This document shows positions 17,751-24,577 of a stretch of DNA of 64,000 nt, piece after piece. Numbering within the stretch: position 1 is the first letter of the stretch; every line of letters begins with the position of its first letter. The notes under the pieces are model-generated. The model was not told where the DNA came from. It saw nothing but the letters and a program-made list of their open reading frames with translations, and searched no databases. The position numbers and the translations under genes are program-made. Origin of the DNA: Pseudomonas cerasi (GTDB taxonomy: Bacteria; Pseudomonadota; Gammaproteobacteria; Pseudomonadales; Pseudomonadaceae); the NCBI RefSeq assembly GCF_900074915.1, contig NZ_LT222319.1:5511501-5575500 (forward strand), in the 5' to 3' direction.

Positions 17751-19283
17751 ATGGGTATTACAGCATTGAAAACCGCTTTACCACGGGAGCTGCTCGCTTC
17801 CGTGGTCGTGTTCCTGGTCGCCCTGCCGCTGTGCATGGGGATCGCCATCGCATCCGGCATGCCTCCGGCCAAAGGTCTGATCACCGGCATCGTGGGCGGG
17901 CTGATAGTCGGCTGGATAGCCGGTTCTCCGTTGCAGGTCAGCGGACCCGCAGCCGGTCTGGCAGTACTGGTTTTTGAAGTGGTACGCGAGCACGGCATGG
18001 CCATGCTGGGTCCTATTCTGGTACTCGCCGGGTTACTTCAGCTGCTGGCAGGTCGATTCAAGCTTGGCTGCTGGTTCCGGGTCACGGCGCCTGCGGTGGT
18101 CTATGGCATGCTCGCCGGTATCGGCGTGTTGATCGTACTGTCACAGGCACATGTGATGTTCGACAGCGGTCCCAAACCTTCCGGGCTGGACAATCTGATC
18201 GCCTTCCCTTCCACACTGATCCAGGCCTTCGGACCAGGCACCGGCATGCAGGCCGGTATGCTCGGTCTGGGCACCATGCTGATCATGTGGGGCTGGGAAA
18301 AACTTCGTCCGCAGTCTTTGCGCTTCGTACCCGGCGCGCTGCTGGGCGTGGGTATCGCCACCGGCATCAGCCTGTTCATGGCCTTGCAGGTCAAGCGTGT
18401 CGAAGTGCCTGACAACCTGGCCGACGCCATCGACTGGCTTCGCCCGGCCGACCTGATGAACCTGGCCGACCCGGCCATTCTGGTTGCCGCTATCGTTGTG
18501 GCGTTCATTGCCAGTGCCGAAACGCTGCTTTCCGCCTCGGCGGTTGACCGCATGCACAGTGGCCAGCGTTCGGACTTCGACAAGGAACTCAGCGCTCAAG
18601 GCGTGGGCAACATGCTCTGCGGCGTGCTCGGTGCGTTGCCGATGACCGGCGTTATCGTGCGCAGCTCGGCCAATGTTCAGGCCGGTGCCACCACGCGCTT
18701 CTCGACGATCTTCCACGGTCTGTGGCTGCTGGCGTTCGTGTTGCTGCTGTCGAGCGTACTGCAGAGTATTCCGGTCGCGAGTCTGGCTGGTGTGCTGGTT
18801 TATACCGGTCTGAAGCTGGTCGATCTGAAGGCGTTTCGTGGTCTGGGTCGCTATGGCCGGATGCCGATGTTCACCTATGCGGCGACTGCCGTGGCGATCA
18901 TCTTCACCGACCTGCTGACCGGTGTACTGGTCGGTTTCGGTCTGACCCTGGTGAAGCTGGCGTTCAAGGCTTCGCGTCTGAAGATCAATGTGGTCGAACT
19001 GGCGGGCGAGAAGGAATTCGAGCTGCGTCTGGTCGGTGCCGCAACGTTCCTCAAGGTGCCGGCGCTGACTCAGGCACTGGGCACTATTCCGCAGGGCAGC
19101 ACGGTGCATGTGCCATTGGGCAATTTGTCCTACATCGACCACTCGTGTCTGGAACTGCTGGAAGAATGGGGTCGTTCCAATGCCGCTCATGGCACCCGGT
19201 TGCTTATCGAATCGCGTGGCTTGAAGCGTCGTCTTGAAGGGCGGATCTACACGACAACGGGGATCGGCTCGGGCGCCGCCTGA
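17751..19283 (+). CDS. SulP-family anion transporter (probable bicarbonate transporter)
   Basis: A 510-residue inner-membrane transporter with about a dozen hydrophobic segments in the first 410 residues and a C-terminal STAS domain (about 420-505) ending in the anti-sigma antagonist-like SYIDHSCLELLEEW. The N-terminal LASVVVFLVALPLCMGIAIASGMPP stretch is typical of SulP proteins. The ATG at 17751 is preceded by GGAGAAG. Its partner is the carbonic anhydrase just upstream, a pairing seen in many bacteria where the SulP protein carries bicarbonate rather than sulfate. Substrate is inferred from context only. Confidence 0.85.
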   Translation: MGITALKTALPRELLASVVVFLVALPLCMGIAIASGMPPAKGLITGIVGGLIVGWIAGSPLQVSGPAAGLAVLVFEVVREHGMAMLGPILVLAGLLQLLAGRFKLGCWFRVTAPAVVYGMLAGIGVLIVLSQAHVMFDSGPKPSGLDNLIAFPSTLIQAFGPGTGMQAGMLGLGTMLIMWGWEKLRPQSLRFVPGALLGVGIATGISLFMALQVKRVEVPDNLADAIDWLRPADLMNLADPAILVAAIVVAFIASAETLLSASAVDRMHSGQRSDFDKELSAQGVGNMLCGVLGALPMTGVIVRSSANVQAGATTRFSTIFHGLWLLAFVLLLSSVLQSIPVASLAGVLVYTGLKLVDLKAFRGLGRYGRMPMFTYAATAVAIIFTDLLTGVLVGFGLTLVKLAFKASRLKINVVELAGEKEFELRLVGAATFLKVPALTQALGTIPQGSTVHVPLGNLSYIDHSCLELLEEWGRSNAAHGTRLLIESRGLKRRLEGRIYTTTGIGSGAA

Positions 19284-19319
19284 CAGTCGCTACCCTGTTA
19301 TCACAGCTCTGGGACATGT

Positions 19320-19363
19320 GAGCCGGATGGGTCTTCGCGTAGCAGCGGAGCGATATCCGGCTC
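19320..19363 (+). terminator. Possible hairpin terminator after the SulP gene
   Basis: GAGCCGGAT (19320-19328) pairs with ATCCGGCTC (19355-19363), with a shorter internal structure in the 26-base loop. It lies 37 bases after the stop codon and is followed by CTTCC rather than a U tract, so intrinsic termination is uncertain. It sits between converging genes. Confidence 0.35.
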
Positions 19364-19402
19364 CTTCCATTGCGGGCGAAGACATTGATTCGGGCCTCTG
19401 AA

Positions 19403-20053
19403 TCAGACCGCGGAGCGCTCCAGCTCCAGGCCGACGCCCAATTGCCGTGACAGGCTTGGCCAGCGCTGCCAGGCCGCACCCGTTTCAGGGCTGATCAGCT
19501 TCTCGCGGTAGGCCTCGACCGAGTCCAGCGCGAAACTCTCCTCATCAAGCAGCTCATCGACAGCATGGTGAACCGCTTCGTCCAGCTGGTTGGCAAATTG
19601 CTCGCCGATCAACTGGTGGGCAATTACGCTGGCAACCGTGGTATTTGACGGTATCAGCGGCTGACCGAAATGCTTGATGTACAGGTCATTCACTTCCTCG
19701 ACCAGCCGATGCGCCAGATAAGCCTCGTCCAACAGGCTTTCCAGGCCTTCATGCCCATCCATGATGGAAGGCGGGGCCGCGAAAAAATGCTCGGCGATTT
19801 TCAACACCGGCTTTATCTGCCCTTCGATCCCGGCATGCAGCGCGACCTCATGGGCAGCATCCAGCAGATCGGGGACCAGATCGATGTAGGCCGTGACGAA
19901 ACGCGTCAGTACGTCTTTCGCGTCGACTTCCGGCAGGTGGATGGCGGGATGAAGATGTGGGAGCTTTTGTTCCAACTGTTGCAGCAAGTGGCCGGTCCGG
20001 GCCTCATGTTGATGGGCTAGTTGTATCTGCTCGCGCAATGCGGCGGTGTTCAT
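19403..20053 (-). CDS. Conserved hypothetical protein (PA0104-like)
   Basis: A 216-residue protein without signal peptide or membrane segment. It is rich in helix-forming residues, His and Glu (MNTAALREQIQLAHQHEARTG at the start; several HEV, HHA and EEV clusters), suggesting an all-helical fold and perhaps a metal site, which I cannot confirm. The start ATG is at 20051-20053. In PAO1 I recall a hypothetical gene in the same position between the SulP transporter and the aa3 oxidase genes. Here the oxidase genes are gone but this gene remains, in opposite orientation to its neighbours. Function unknown. Confidence 0.7.
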   Translation of the reverse strand: MNTAALREQIQLAHQHEARTGHLLQQLEQKLPHLHPAIHLPEVDAKDVLTRFVTAYIDLVPDLLDAAHEVALHAGIEGQIKPVLKIAEHFFAAPPSIMDGHEGLESLLDEAYLAHRLVEEVNDLYIKHFGQPLIPSNTTVASVIAHQLIGEQFANQLDEAVHHAVDELLDEESFALDSVEAYREKLISPETGAAWQRWPSLSRQLGVGLELERSAV

Positions 20054-20333
20054 GGCTGCTGGGACTCCTTGAGGCGTCAGACCCCATGGTTCGTTGATGG
20101 AGAGTCATACGTTAGCTTGCTTAACTAAATGCCTAAGACGGTTTTGCTATATGCAACTCACATTTAGATACATTTGCGCTATCAGGGTATATTTTGCTCA
20201 ATTTTTGACCGAAAACGACTGCCTTCCCCCGGCGATGCGGGTGCGCTGCAGTTCGCGTTTTGAATAAGCAGGCTACTCTGAAGTCGCCCGCAGCTATTTC
20301 GACACGCTGTCAGACATAAAAAGTGAGCCACGC
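20054..20333. other. AT-rich intergenic region upstream of the Cox11 gene (no gene)
   Basis: The 280 bases are noticeably AT-rich at 20110-20220 compared with neighbours. They should contain the promoters of the leftward hypothetical gene and the rightward Cox11 gene. In PAO1 the aa3 oxidase subunit genes would begin here. I see no remnant of coxB or coxA coding sequence. Confidence 0.5.
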
Positions 20334-20828
20334 ATGAGCCAGCCTCTTTTGTCCAAACAGCTCGTTCTGCGTTTGACGTGTTTAATAGTGATCATGTTGA
20401 TGTGCGGATTGGCATTGCCGTCGCTTTACGGCGCGCTGACCGGACACAACGACAATGGCGTAGCGGGTCAGGACGCTTCACGCCAGATCGATGTGCTGTT
20501 CACTGCCGGCAATGCGGCCGGGATGACCTGGGCGTTCTACCCGCAGTCGCGCCAGATGCAGGTCCATCCCGGTGCGCTCAACGAGGTGATCTTCATCGCG
20601 CAGAACCCGACCGACAGACCGATGAAAGCCCAGGCCGTACCGGGTATTTCGCCCGGAAAGGCCGCAGCGTGGTTTCACAAGACCGAATGCTTCTGCTTCA
20701 CCCAACAGACATTACAGCCGGGCGAGCGCATCGAGATGCCGGTACGCTTCATCGTCGACCGTGACATACCCGAGGATGTAAAACGTCTGACGCTGGCCTA
20801 TACGCTGTTCGATGTCACCACGCCCTAG
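20334..20828 (+). CDS. Cox11/CtaG-type cytochrome oxidase copper chaperone (orphan)
   Basis: Cox11 inserts copper into the CuB site of subunit I of haem-copper oxidases from the periplasmic side of the inner membrane. The 164-residue protein has one N-terminal membrane helix (about 12-34) and a Cox11 domain with the copper-binding CFCF at residues 119-122 (FHKTECFCFTQQTLQPGERIEMPV). It is slightly short for the family (usually about 180-200). The normal partners coxA, coxB and coxC are absent; the only neighbour is an SCO protein 69 bases downstream. It is either a leftover of a deleted aa3 operon or now serves another cuproenzyme. Confidence 0.85.
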   Translation: MSQPLLSKQLVLRLTCLIVIMLMCGLALPSLYGALTGHNDNGVAGQDASRQIDVLFTAGNAAGMTWAFYPQSRQMQVHPGALNEVIFIAQNPTDRPMKAQAVPGISPGKAAAWFHKTECFCFTQQTLQPGERIEMPVRFIVDRDIPEDVKRLTLAYTLFDVTTP

Positions 20829-20897
20829 ATCTAGGCTCGGTGCGCAATATAGGCCATCATCCCCGGCCGCATGCCGATCACTACCCGCGCCGACACC

Positions 20898-21530
20898 ATG
20901 ACCCGTACTCAGAAAACCGTTTTCATTGTTGCTGCCATCGTCGCCCTGCTTCTGGGCGTGATCCTCAGCCAGGTGCTGACTGGCCGCAACTCACAGGACC
21001 AGGCGGCGCTCAACGACGCCGGTATTGTGCTGCTCCCCAAAAGCCGCCAGTTACCGGCCCTGAGCATGACCGACCAGAACGGCGCGGCTGTAGCGCTTGA
21101 TGGCTTGAAAGACCAATGGACGTTGATGTTCTTCGGCTACACCTTCTGCCCGGACATCTGCCCCACGACCCTGGCGCAGATCAAGCAGATCAGGACCGAG
21201 CTGCCCGAAGAGACAGTCAAGCGCATGCGGGTGGTACTGGTCAGCGTCGACCCGAACCGCGACACGCCGCAGCAGCTCAAGCAATACCTGGGCTACTTCG
21301 ACCCGCAGTACATCGGCCTGACGGCGCCTGTCGCTGATATCCAGACACTGGCCAATGCCGTGAGCATTCCGTTCATTCCCGCAGACACCAGCAAAGCGAA
21401 CTACTTCGTCGACCACAGCGGTAATCTGGCTTTGATCGGCCCGGATGGTACGCAGCGAGGCTTTATCCGCGCACCGCTGAACAATCAGAAGCTGGTGAAG
21501 CAATTGCCGGGGCTGCTGGAAAGGGATTAG
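20898..21530 (+). CDS. SCO1/SenC-family copper-binding protein
   Basis: A 210-residue membrane-anchored thioredoxin-fold protein that delivers copper to the CuA or CuB site of cytochrome oxidases. It has an N-terminal anchor (about residues 8-28), the copper-binding CPDIC motif (C84 and C88 in GYTFCPDICPTT) and the conserved histidine in NYFVDHSGNL. The ATG at 20898 is chosen because it directly precedes the basic-hydrophobic anchor; an in-frame ATG at 20871 is possible. It follows the Cox11 gene with a 69-base gap, whereas in PAO1 several cox genes separate the two homologues (PA0107 and PA0114, from memory). Confidence 0.88.
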   Translation: MTRTQKTVFIVAAIVALLLGVILSQVLTGRNSQDQAALNDAGIVLLPKSRQLPALSMTDQNGAAVALDGLKDQWTLMFFGYTFCPDICPTTLAQIKQIRTELPEETVKRMRVVLVSVDPNRDTPQQLKQYLGYFDPQYIGLTAPVADIQTLANAVSIPFIPADTSKANYFVDHSGNLALIGPDGTQRGFIRAPLNNQKLVKQLPGLLERD

Positions 21531-21540
21531 GGCCTGTGAG

Positions 21541-21725
21541 ATTCCTGCGGGAGTGAACGGGGCGGCGATCCGCATTGCTCACGACGACTTGGTCCAAACG
21601 CTCTATTTTCTGGAGGCTTTACCGGCCTCTTCGCGAGCAAGCTCGCTCCCACTACGCGCCTGTATAACTATGAGCGCAGAGCGTGGGAGCGATAAGGTGT
21701 TCCCGACGCTCTGCGTCACAAGGGA
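21541..21725. repeat. Diverged REPIN-like repeat with interrupted left arm
   Basis: A right REP arm CTTCGCGAGCAAGCTCGCTC (from 21629) is intact and followed by the unit-tail and GACGCTCTGCGTCAC-like sequence. The left arm (GGGAGTGA...TTGCTCACGA, 21549-21587) is interrupted by about 17 unrelated bases. It is a dispersed relative of the 222-bp unit at 7051-8826, located between the SCO gene and metQ. Confidence 0.7.
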
Positions 21726-21764
21726 CGCAGAGCACTGGCGCGAGAACCGCAAGGTACAATCGGA

Positions 21765-22538
21765 TCAGAACGCCGGAACCACAGCGCCTTTGTACTTCTC
21801 GGTCAGGAATGTTTTCACTTCCGGGCTCTGCAAGGCGGCCACCAGCTTCTTCATCGCGTCCGAGTCCTTGTTGTCCGGGCGGGCCACCAGAATGTTCGCG
21901 TAGGGCGAATCGGCACCTTCGATGATCAGCGCGTCCTTGGTCGGGTCGAGCTTGGCACTCAGGGCGTAGTTGGTGTTGATCAGCGCCAGATCGACCTGAG
22001 TCAGGACGCGGGGCAGCGTGGCCGCTTCCAGCTCACGGAACTTCAGGTCTTTCGGGTTATTCACGACATCCGAAGGCTTGGACAGGATGTTGCCCGGCTC
22101 TTTCAGGGTGATCAGACCTGCCTTGGCCAGCAGCAGCAAGGCGCGGCCTTCGTTGGTGGCGTCATTGGGCAGGGCGACATTGGCGCCGTTGGGCAGCTCT
22201 GCCAGCGTCTTGAACTTGTCGGAGTAAGCGCCGAAAGGCTCGATGTGCACCTTGGCCACGGCCACCAGATCAGTGCCTTTGCCCTTGTTGAACTCATCCA
22301 GATACGGCTGGTGCTGGAAGAAATTCGCGTCCATACGGTTCTGCGACACCTGCACGTTAGGCTGAATGTAGTCATTGAACACCTTGATGTTCAAATCCAC
22401 GCCTTCTTTGGCCAGGGTCGGTTTGACGAACTCGAGGATCTCGGCGTGCGGCACGGCAGAGGCCGCGACGGTCAGGGTTTCCTTGGCTTGCGCGGACAAG
22501 GCGGTGACAGCGGCGAATATGGCCAATAGTTTCTTCAT
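21765..22538 (-). CDS. metQ: Methionine ABC transporter substrate-binding protein (MetQ/NlpA family)
   Basis: A 257-residue binding protein of the NlpA family for D/L-methionine uptake. It begins with the signal peptide MKKLLAIFAAVTALSAQA. Unlike E. coli MetQ it has no lipobox cysteine, so it is probably soluble in the periplasm. The core motifs ILEFVKPTLAKEGVDLNIKVF and NANFFQHQPYLDEFN (here MDANFFQHQPYLDEFN) are family hallmarks. The ATG at 22536-22538 follows AAGGAG. It is the last gene of the metN-metI-metQ operon, 50 bases after metI. Substrate by homology only. Confidence 0.9.
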   Translation of the reverse strand: MKKLLAIFAAVTALSAQAKETLTVAASAVPHAEILEFVKPTLAKEGVDLNIKVFNDYIQPNVQVSQNRMDANFFQHQPYLDEFNKGKGTDLVAVAKVHIEPFGAYSDKFKTLAELPNGANVALPNDATNEGRALLLLAKAGLITLKEPGNILSKPSDVVNNPKDLKFRELEAATLPRVLTQVDLALINTNYALSAKLDPTKDALIIEGADSPYANILVARPDNKDSDAMKKLVAALQSPEVKTFLTEKYKGAVVPAF

Positions 22539-22588
22539 GCAACAACTCCTTCGGGCCCGCACAGGCGGGCCAATACCAACGGATTCGA

Positions 22589-23263
22589 TCAACGATGTGT
22601 GAAATGCGCGACCAGTCTGTCGCCGATGGTCTGCAGAATCTGCACCAGCACCAGCAACAATACGACCGTCACGAACATCACATCGTTCTGGAAGCGTTGA
22701 TAACCATAACGAATCGCCAGGTCGCCCAGCCCGCCAGCGCCTACCGCACCGGCCATGGCCGTGAACGACACCAGCGCAATGGCGGTCACCGTGATCGCCG
22801 CCAGAATGCCGGGGCGCGCCTCAGGCAGCAGCGCCTTGACGATGATCTGCCGGGTCGTCGCGCCCATGGCCTGCGTGGCTTCGATGATGCCGCGATCCAC
22901 TTCGCGCAAGGCGGTCTCTACCAGGCGCGCAAAGAACGGCGTGGCACCGGCGATCAGCGGCGGCAACGTGCCGAGGATGCCCAGTGACGTACCGGTAATG
23001 ATCTCGGTCAACGGCATCATCACGATCAGCAGGATGATGAACGGCAGCGCGCGCAGCATGTTGACGATCACCCCGACCGTCGCATACAGCTGCCTGTGCT
23101 CCAGCAACTGACGCGGCGAGGTGAGAAACATCAGCACGCCCAGCGGCAGGCCGAGCAGGATGGTGAAACCGAGCGATACACCGAGCATGATCAGCGTGTC
23201 GCCAGTGGCCACCCAGATCTCATACCAGTCGACATTGGAAAACAGGTTCAGAAAAGCGTCCAT
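22589..23263 (-). CDS. metI: Methionine ABC transporter permease
   Basis: A 224-residue inner-membrane permease with about five membrane segments. The motif LRALPFIILLIVMMPLTEIITGTSLG and the EAA-loop region (ATQAMGATTRQIIVKALLPEARPGIL) match MetI. Its ATG overlaps the metN stop codon by one base in ATGA, so the two are translationally coupled. Partners are MetN upstream and MetQ downstream. Confidence 0.93.
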   Translation of the reverse strand: MDAFLNLFSNVDWYEIWVATGDTLIMLGVSLGFTILLGLPLGVLMFLTSPRQLLEHRQLYATVGVIVNMLRALPFIILLIVMMPLTEIITGTSLGILGTLPPLIAGATPFFARLVETALREVDRGIIEATQAMGATTRQIIVKALLPEARPGILAAITVTAIALVSFTAMAGAVGAGGLGDLAIRYGYQRFQNDVMFVTVVLLLVLVQILQTIGDRLVAHFTHR

Positions 23264-24270
23264 CAGCGCAGCACCTCCATATGAACATCAGCGGCGGTGA
23301 AGCGCGCGAAGGCGGCGTCCATGTCGCCGCCGGTAATGGCCAGCGTCAACTGCCCGTAAGGGGTGTCCTTGATGCGGTCGATACGACCGGCGAGGATGCT
23401 GTAATCGACGCCGGTTTCCCGCGCCACCGTGCCGAGCAACGGCGCGTAGGTGGCATCGCCCTGAAACGTCAGACGCACGATACGGCCCTGGACGTGAGCG
23501 AAATCATCGCGCTGTTCGTTTTCGTCGACCTGCTCGTCTTCTTGCACAAAGCGCCTGGTGGTCGGGTGTTGTGGATGCAGAAACACATCAGCGACCCTGC
23601 CGTGCTCGACAATCACCCCGGCGTCCATCACGGCCACCTGATCGCAGACGCGACGAATCACGTCCATTTCATGGGTGATGAGCACGATGGTCAGCTTCAG
23701 CTCACGATTGATCTCTGCCAGCAGTTGCAAGACCGACGCAGTGGTCTGCGGGTCCAGCGCGCTGGTGGCTTCATCGCACAGCAGGATTTTGGGTTTGGTA
23801 GCCAGTGCACGGGCGATGCCGACACGCTGCTTCTGGCCGCCCGACAGTTGTGCCGGGTACTTTTTGGCGTGATCGGACAATCCGACCCGCTCCAGCAACT
23901 CGGCCACACGCTGGTCGATCTGCTTGCGCGGCATATCGCCTGCCAGGGTCAGCGGCATGGCGACGTTGTCGGCCACGGTTTTGGACGCCAGCAGATTGAA
24001 GTGCTGGAAAATCATCCCGACCTGTTGGCGGAAACGGCGCAGGCCATTGGCGTCGAGCGCAGTGACGTCTTCGCCATCGACCACGATCTGTCCACCACTC
24101 GGGGTTTCCAGGCGGTTGATCAGACGCAGCAAGGTACTTTTGCCCGCGCCGGAGTGGCCGATGATGCCGAACACCTGGCCACTGTCGACGCGCAGGCTGG
24201 TGGGGTGCAGGGCCGGTATTTCCTTGCCTGCCACCCGATAGGTTTTGTGGACGTTATGAAACTCGATCAC
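23263..24270 (-). CDS. metN: Methionine ABC transporter ATP-binding protein
   Basis: A 335-residue ATPase. The N-terminal nucleotide-binding domain has Walker A GHSGAGKST, the signature LSGGQKQR and Walker B ILLCDEATSALDP. The C-terminal NIL domain (about 255-335) is the methionine-sensing regulatory domain of MetN. The start is a GTG at 24268-24270 giving VIEFHNVHKTYRV, which matches the family N-terminus; AAGG lies about 8 bases upstream. A longer in-frame opening to 24363 exists but would add 31 unrelated residues. The gene is divergent from katE across a 307-base region in which I see no clear riboswitch. Confidence 0.93.
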   Translation of the reverse strand: MIEFHNVHKTYRVAGKEIPALHPTSLRVDSGQVFGIIGHSGAGKSTLLRLINRLETPSGGQIVVDGEDVTALDANGLRRFRQQVGMIFQHFNLLASKTVADNVAMPLTLAGDMPRKQIDQRVAELLERVGLSDHAKKYPAQLSGGQKQRVGIARALATKPKILLCDEATSALDPQTTASVLQLLAEINRELKLTIVLITHEMDVIRRVCDQVAVMDAGVIVEHGRVADVFLHPQHPTTRRFVQEDEQVDENEQRDDFAHVQGRIVRLTFQGDATYAPLLGTVARETGVDYSILAGRIDRIKDTPYGQLTLAITGGDMDAAFARFTAADVHMEVLR

Positions 24271-24577
24271 GGAGCGAACCTTGTGGGGGCGCGTTAAAAA
24301 ATCAGCGCAGTGGATCAATTCCACTTGCTTCGTTACCTCGGCCAGATTGAGCCGGGCGCGCATTTTAGCCTGTCCTGCCCGCTGTGCTTAGCATTTATTT
24401 GCAGGCTGTCCTGTGCAATGGACATAACACGACCGTTGGTGATCGCAGGTCGAAAATAAAAGGAACGGCTGTTTTTTGCTCCGGTCACTTCTTGGATACC
24501 GTGATTTCCCGCTTACGCCAGGGAAGTCGTATTCAGCGAACCCAACTCAATGATTGGGGCGAGATAAGGAGTCTCTG
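24271..24577. other. Divergent metN-katE promoter region (307 bases, no gene)
   Basis: This region must hold the promoters for metNIQ and katE. I see AT-rich patches (24371-24475), an imperfect CCCAA...TTGGG repeat near 24541-24559 just upstream of the katE ribosome-binding site, and no riboswitch, repeat element or credible small gene. Confidence 0.5.
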
